NCBI GenBank assembly: GCA_049603715.1
Contig: JBMYSW010000003.1
Span: forward strand, 158,142-222,141
DNA: 64,000 bases
Reading direction: 5' to 3'
Origin: Pontibacterium sp049603715
GTDB taxonomy: Bacteria > Pseudomonadota > Gammaproteobacteria > Pseudomonadales > Balneatricaceae
Shown here in pieces: positions 59,881 to 64,000 of the stretch. Each line of letters begins with the position of its first letter. Position 1 is the first letter of the stretch. The notes beneath the pieces were generated by a model. The model saw only the letters and a program-made list of their open reading frames with translations, did not search any database and was not told the origin of the DNA. A program made the position numbers and the translations under genes.

Positions 59881-62016
59881 ATGAATATGTTTTCTAGGGT
59901 TTTGTTTTCGCTATCCATCTTAATGTTTCTATCCGGCTGTGCATCTACGATTGCTACAACTCATTCTAGTAGTTATTGGCAGCCAGCCGGTAATGAAGAG
60001 CAAGAACAACAGAGTAGGGGGGTTGGCGTAGCCTTGGCAGGGGGCGGGACAAAAGCGGCTTCCTTTTCCATGGGGGTACTTTCGGCTGTAGTTAAGGAAG
60101 GTGCTTTGGGTAAGGTGGAGGCAATATCGACGGTGTCGGGAGGTAGTTATGCTGGGCTTTTTCTTTTTTCACGCTTGATCGAGGATGAGGCAAATGGAGA
60201 CCTTAGTTTAGACAAAGCAAAAGCTTATTTTGAAGACTGCCTTCCTCGAAGCTATTTGGGCGAAAGTGAAAGCCAGCCTTTTTTTAGCAAAAACGTTCTA
60301 GAACAGATTGGTGGCCGTTTTTGTGATGAAGAAGGCGCTATTGTTTCTTCAGGGGGGCAAGCTCAGCCTTATTTGGATCAGCAGTATGTGCGGTGTAGCC
60401 AAGATATTTTAGAGAAGGGGTGTACCTTTACCCAAATAAACGAAGATTTATCAAGTGTTTCGACTATTGTAGGCTTGTTGGTCAGCACGGGGTTGTCACT
60501 GCCGTTCAGCCTAACAGCAAATACACTGTTTGACTGGCCTGTAAACCTGAGTCCGTCGAAGCAGGCTTACCAAGAGGGTATGGGAGTTGCCTATGGCATG
60601 CATCCTACCAACTCAAACGTCTTAACTCGTAACCATAAAAGCAAGTACTGTGATGATGGCTACAGTAATTGTGCACTAAAGCCAAGTCTCAATCAGTTAC
60701 TGGCGCCGTCGGTTATCTTGGATCCTGCAAGCCGCCCTCAATTTTCAGACTTAGCTAAATTATATAACCATGATGACGCGCCACCGATATGGATGCTTAA
60801 TGCGACTGTCGCACCGAGTAGAAGTGTTTTTGGGTGGTTAAACAAAAACAAAACTGATATTGAGCGTTATACGTTTAGTATGACTGCTTATAAGCAAGGG
60901 TCGGGGGAGTTCGGTGCGTTAGATTTGGAGTCGCAGGGCGTTGATTTACTTGAGGCCGCGACGGCTTCGGCCGCATTTTTTGATGCGAACCAAACGGTGC
61001 TGAAACAGCCGTTGAAGGGTGCTGCTGGTATTGGGCAACACTTATTAAACCTAAACTGGGGTCTTGATGTTAATAACCCCAAGGCTTCGCAATCGCGCCG
61101 AAATATTCGCTCTTTCCTGCCTTTTCCGTTTTATTACCTAGACTATTTGGCTTACTCCGAACCCGCTTATATTCGCTTAATCGACGGCGGCTCGTCCGAT
61201 AACCTTGGGGCTTATAGGCTAGTATTAGATGGCTTCAAGGATATTATTATTTCGGACCATGCCCAGGATGGAAAAGGTGTGATGGGTGATCTGTGTTTGT
61301 TACGGAATGAGCTAGCCATTAGACATGGGCGTTACTTGCACATGCCTAGTTTGAGTGGCTGGCCGTTACCTTGTAAGTCAGTGTCAGAGCGGTCTATGGC
61401 TGGGGGGAAATATGAGTTGTGGTTTCCGAAGCAGCCTGAGTCTGAAGCAGGAAAATCTTACCACTACCCTGTGCATGCCTGGCCTTATCCGTTTCTTACA
61501 GGTTGTGTGTCTACAAGTCGAGATTCGTCATCTTGTGCCGAAGACAAGAGTGTCCAGCGTATCTGGTTAATTAAACCTGCCGTTGATTTTGCGCATTACT
61601 TGGGAACACAGACGCACTCGGAGCAAGTGGTGTCTTGTGGCCGGGACGCGTTGTTGCAGCTTCCTTGCGAGGCAAGCGCGTTTATGGTTGGCTCTGATGT
61701 TGATAAGCACTTGCATGCTTTCCCTTCGTTTCCTCAACATAAAACGGTATCAATGACCTTGGACTCCAGTAGCCTACAGTACGGTGCTTACAAAGATTTG
61801 GCGGAGTTTTATACGTCGTTGACATTAAAGGCTATTCAGCAGGGAGCGTTTGACCAGATTTTAAAAACACAAAAGCTTCATCCTATTCGATATACCCTAG
61901 ATAAGCCCGCTACCCCAGTGAATAGCCGAAGGGGTGATGTTGACATAGGAAGTTGGACGCTAGTCGAGAGGAATAAAGCGAGAGATGCTTTTAGTAAGCT
62001 AATCTATGGTGACTAG
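59881..62016 (+). CDS. Patatin-like phospholipase lipoprotein
   Basis: The 711-residue protein starts with a lipoprotein signal (LSILMFLSGC, lipobox Cys at 20). The patatin fold shows the oxyanion loop GVALAGGGTKAAS, the nucleophile in STVSGGSYAG and the acidic partner in LIDGGSSDNLGAY. It is a probable membrane-attached lipid hydrolase. It lies right behind the broken Tn7-like element and may have been its cargo. The presence of the entire Ser-Asp dyad argues that it is active. Substrate unknown. Confidence 0.85.
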   Translation: MNMFSRVLFSLSILMFLSGCASTIATTHSSSYWQPAGNEEQEQQSRGVGVALAGGGTKAASFSMGVLSAVVKEGALGKVEAISTVSGGSYAGLFLFSRLIEDEANGDLSLDKAKAYFEDCLPRSYLGESESQPFFSKNVLEQIGGRFCDEEGAIVSSGGQAQPYLDQQYVRCSQDILEKGCTFTQINEDLSSVSTIVGLLVSTGLSLPFSLTANTLFDWPVNLSPSKQAYQEGMGVAYGMHPTNSNVLTRNHKSKYCDDGYSNCALKPSLNQLLAPSVILDPASRPQFSDLAKLYNHDDAPPIWMLNATVAPSRSVFGWLNKNKTDIERYTFSMTAYKQGSGEFGALDLESQGVDLLEAATASAAFFDANQTVLKQPLKGAAGIGQHLLNLNWGLDVNNPKASQSRRNIRSFLPFPFYYLDYLAYSEPAYIRLIDGGSSDNLGAYRLVLDGFKDIIISDHAQDGKGVMGDLCLLRNELAIRHGRYLHMPSLSGWPLPCKSVSERSMAGGKYELWFPKQPESEAGKSYHYPVHAWPYPFLTGCVSTSRDSSSCAEDKSVQRIWLIKPAVDFAHYLGTQTHSEQVVSCGRDALLQLPCEASAFMVGSDVDKHLHAFPSFPQHKTVSMTLDSSSLQYGAYKDLAEFYTSLTLKAIQQGAFDQILKTQKLHPIRYTLDKPATPVNSRRGDVDIGSWTLVERNKARDAFSKLIYGD

Positions 62017-62071
62017 GTTGGGTAACTCGCGGCAGTTCACTGACGTTTAACTTGATTTAGCCCCGAGTGAG

Positions 62072-62341
62072 TTATTGATCCCCATCAAACCTAAGATGCA
62101 CCTTAGGCTTTTTAACGCTCGCTTCTTCTGGCAACTTTAATGGTTCGATGATTTTATCGAGCCCATTTACCTTAATCTCGAGGGCGAGTTGCAACAAGCG
62201 TCCTAGCTTTCCTTCGGGCCAGCCTTTGTGGTTAAACCAGAGTAGGTACTCTTCGGGCAGGTCGGCGATGAGTCGGCCCTCGTATTTGCCAAATGGCATT
62301 CTTTGTCGGGCGATGGCTAGCAAGTCTTGTTTTTCAATCAT
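62072..62341 (-). CDS. DUF3820 family protein
   Basis: The 89-residue protein reads MPFGKYEGRLIADLPEEYLL, WFNHKGWPEGKLGRLL and IKVNGLDKIIEPL, the pattern of DUF3820 proteins. These are small soluble proteins of uncertain role, sometimes called quorum-sensing-regulated virulence factors. It is convergent with the patatin gene. Confidence is in the family, not the function. Confidence 0.8.
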   Translation of the reverse strand: MIEKQDLLAIARQRMPFGKYEGRLIADLPEEYLLWFNHKGWPEGKLGRLLQLALEIKVNGLDKIIEPLKLPEEASVKKPKVHLRFDGDQ

Positions 62342-62558
62342 ATAGCGAGTGCTCCTAGGGTTGGGTGTAGCTTATCACACAAGGCTCAGCCTGCTGATAC
62401 GGTATGCGGGAAAGGCTAGGGTAAAGACCTGCAAAAACGCAGGTGCTTGGCTCTTTCGCTTTGTCAGGACTGAAGCCAAAGTGACATAAGTTGATAGTGC
62501 GAAGAAAAAGGCAGGATGCTATTTTTAGGGCTCGGTCACGTTTAACCAAAGGATAGTT

Positions 62559-63578
62559 ATGTATACGGATGAAGATTTAAACGCTGCGGTGCAGGCTGGG
62601 GTGTTTTCGGCTGAGTCGGTCGAGCGGTTTAAAAAGACGATATCGGAGCAAAAAAGCACGGCTTCGGTAGACGAAGAGAACTTTAGGCTAGTAAGTGGCT
62701 TTAACGACATTTTTGTTGTGATTGCGTGTGTGTTGCTGCTGGTGTCTTCTCTTTGGTTTTTTAATTCGGTAACTGGCAGTGAGAGTATGGGGCTGTTGAG
62801 TGGTGCGGTATTGTCTTGGCTGCTCGCCGAATTTTTTGTGCTCAAACGCAAAATGGCTTTGCCCGCGATTGTTTTACTGCTTTCGTTTGTTGGGTCTTCG
62901 TTTGCGTTTGTGGCTTCGTTCTCTAATGATAACTCGCCAAGCACCTATATCTTTGCGGCTGCCTTATCGGCGATAGCGACTTACCTGCATTGGTTGCGCT
63001 TTAAGGTGCCGATTACCATTGCAGCGGGTATGGCTGTTGTGGTGGTTCTTTGTGTGTCGATATTAATTGGGGCTTATTCGGATATCACGCCACAGCTGAT
63101 TCCGTGGTTGTCGCCTTTGTTATTTGTGTGTGGGCTAGGTGTGTTTGCGCTTGCGATGTATTGGGATGCTGCCGACACTACCCGAACCACTCGACAGTCT
63201 GATGTGGCATTTTGGCTTCACTTGCTTGCGGCACCGTTAATCATCCATCCCGTGTTTTCTTGGCTGGGCGTTTTAGATCATAACGACGGGCTTGTGGGGA
63301 TGGTGGTGATTATCTGCTTTTATGCGGTAGTCACGTTGATATCCTTGGCGATCGATCGACGAGCCTTTATGGTGTCGTCATTGGTGTATGTGCTTTATGC
63401 GATTTCATCGATTATCGAGGCATATGGTGATTTGAGCTATAGCTTTGCGCTGACAGGGTGCATGATGGGTGGTGTTTTATTATTGCTATCGGCGTTTTGG
63501 CATCGTATGCGTTCATCGTTAGTGCCAAAGCTACCTAACTATATTCAGCACTATGTTCCTAAAAGCGATTTGATTTAG
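62559..63578 (+). CDS. Polytopic membrane protein (DUF2157-like)
   Basis: The 339-residue protein has a soluble N-terminal 45 residues starting MYTDEDLNAAVQAGVFSAE, as in DUF2157 proteins. About ten hydrophobic helices follow (FNDIFVVIACVLLLVSSLWF, MALPAIVLLLSFVGSSFAFV). The C-terminal stretch is basic. The ribosome site is weak (AAAGGA about 9 bases before the ATG). Function unknown. Confidence 0.7.
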   Translation: MYTDEDLNAAVQAGVFSAESVERFKKTISEQKSTASVDEENFRLVSGFNDIFVVIACVLLLVSSLWFFNSVTGSESMGLLSGAVLSWLLAEFFVLKRKMALPAIVLLLSFVGSSFAFVASFSNDNSPSTYIFAAALSAIATYLHWLRFKVPITIAAGMAVVVVLCVSILIGAYSDITPQLIPWLSPLLFVCGLGVFALAMYWDAADTTRTTRQSDVAFWLHLLAAPLIIHPVFSWLGVLDHNDGLVGMVVIICFYAVVTLISLAIDRRAFMVSSLVYVLYAISSIIEAYGDLSYSFALTGCMMGGVLLLLSAFWHRMRSSLVPKLPNYIQHYVPKSDLI

Positions 63579-63585
63579 GGGCTTA

Positions 63586-63651
63586 ATGAGATGGTCCGCC
63601 TCACCCCTAAGCTATGCTTAGGGTGAAACCAAACCAAAGAGGCGAACCGTC
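63586..63651 (+). other. Left end of an IS110-family element with hairpin
   Basis: Between the membrane protein and the transposase, CCCTAAGC and GCTTAGGG form an 8-bp stem (63606-63624) with a three-base loop. Only about 70 bp precede the transposase, too short for the long upstream guide-RNA end of the IS110 group. The IS1111 group, with its RNA at the other end, is more likely. The element border is not determined. Confidence 0.4.
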
Positions 63652-64000
63652 ATGTGTATTAAAGTCATTGGAATCGATTTAGGCAAGTCTTCCTTTCATC
63701 TTGTTGCTCACGACGAATCAGGGCGTGAACAATATCGCAAGCGTTTCTCGCGAGAGAAAGCACTCGAACACTTAGCGAACACGCCAGCTACATTAATTGC
63801 AATGGAGTCATGTGGCGGATCTCATTGGTTTGCTCGACAGTGTCAACGGCTAGGTCATGACGTAAGACTCATACCCCCGCAGTACGTTAAGCCGTACGTC
63901 AAAACCAACAAAAACGACTTTATTGATGCAGATGCCATTGCTGAGGCTGCAACACGCCCCTCCATGCGCTTTGTGAGCGTAAAGACCGAAGAGGCGCAGG
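63652..64000 (+). CDS. IS110-family transposase, 3' end cut by window
   Basis: The first 116 residues carry the DEDD-type acidic residues: GIDLGKSSFHLV, LIAMESCGGSHWFAR and TNKNDFIDADAIAEA. This is the RuvC-like N-terminal domain of IS110/IS1111 transposases, which use a bridging RNA. The C-terminal Tnp20 domain with the catalytic Ser is beyond the window. AAGAGG precedes the ATG by 10 bases. Confidence 0.93.
   Translation, partial: MCIKVIGIDLGKSSFHLVAHDESGREQYRKRFSREKALEHLANTPATLIAMESCGGSHWFARQCQRLGHDVRLIPPQYVKPYVKTNKNDFIDADAIAEAATRPSMRFVSVKTEEAQ

Noticed and set aside
1..64000. CRISPR arrays or cas genes
   Set aside because: No regularly spaced repeat array and no Cas-like protein were seen. 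The only periodic short repeats are the Tn7-like end sites.

Overview
The window looks like a chromosomal segment of a marine-type gammaproteobacterium (Oceanospirillales-like: Marinomonas, Reinekea or Saccharospirillum relatives are possible, but the genus is inferred only from gene order and protein style). The core gene orders are yggX-mutY, hisBHAF, hemB, ppk1, mnmG-rsmG-parA-parB-atpIBEFHAGDC and glmU-glmS. The segment between ppk1 and mnmG carries DnaA boxes and AT-rich DNA and is very probably the chromosomal replication origin.

Positions 1-25224 are accessory DNA ending at a tRNA-Phe gene. It starts with the tail of a GGDEF protein and a NYN-domain nuclease. Two unknown membrane proteins follow, then a tandem pair of about 219-bp hairpin-rich repeats. 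Next is a short tyrosine recombinase whose 3' end is duplicated 0.75 kb away, with two unknown secreted proteins on either side of it. A coiled-coil/unknown gene pair and an ArdA antirestriction protein come next. After these lies a four-gene ABC-three-component (ABC-3C) type conflict operon and a STAND/Sel1 NTPase gene split by a frameshift. The right third (16957-25213) is a mobilization and integration module. It holds small membrane proteins, a VirD4/TraG-type coupling protein, a periplasmic VWA protein, MobC, a relaxase and a large serine recombinase. The recombinase reading frame runs into the antisense strand of tRNA-Phe. No type IV secretion channel is present, so this looks like an integrative mobilizable element carrying defence and counter-defence cargo.

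Positions 25225-56429 are mostly housekeeping: iron handling and DNA repair (yggX, mutY), an AsmA-like protein, histidine synthesis, haem synthesis, polyphosphate, a periplasmic-binding/GGDEF-EAL signalling pair, oriC, tRNA and rRNA modification, chromosome partition, the complete F-type ATP synthase, a TrmB-like regulator, and UDP-GlcNAc synthesis (glmU, glmS).

Exactly 25 bp after the glmS stop codon a Tn7-like transposon end begins. It has three GTTTGATA repeats at a 20-bp period, followed by tnsA, tnsB and a truncated tnsC. The element is broken by an IS3-type remnant. Beyond it lie a patatin-like lipoprotein, a DUF3820 protein, a polytopic membrane protein and the start of an IS110-family transposase that runs off the window.
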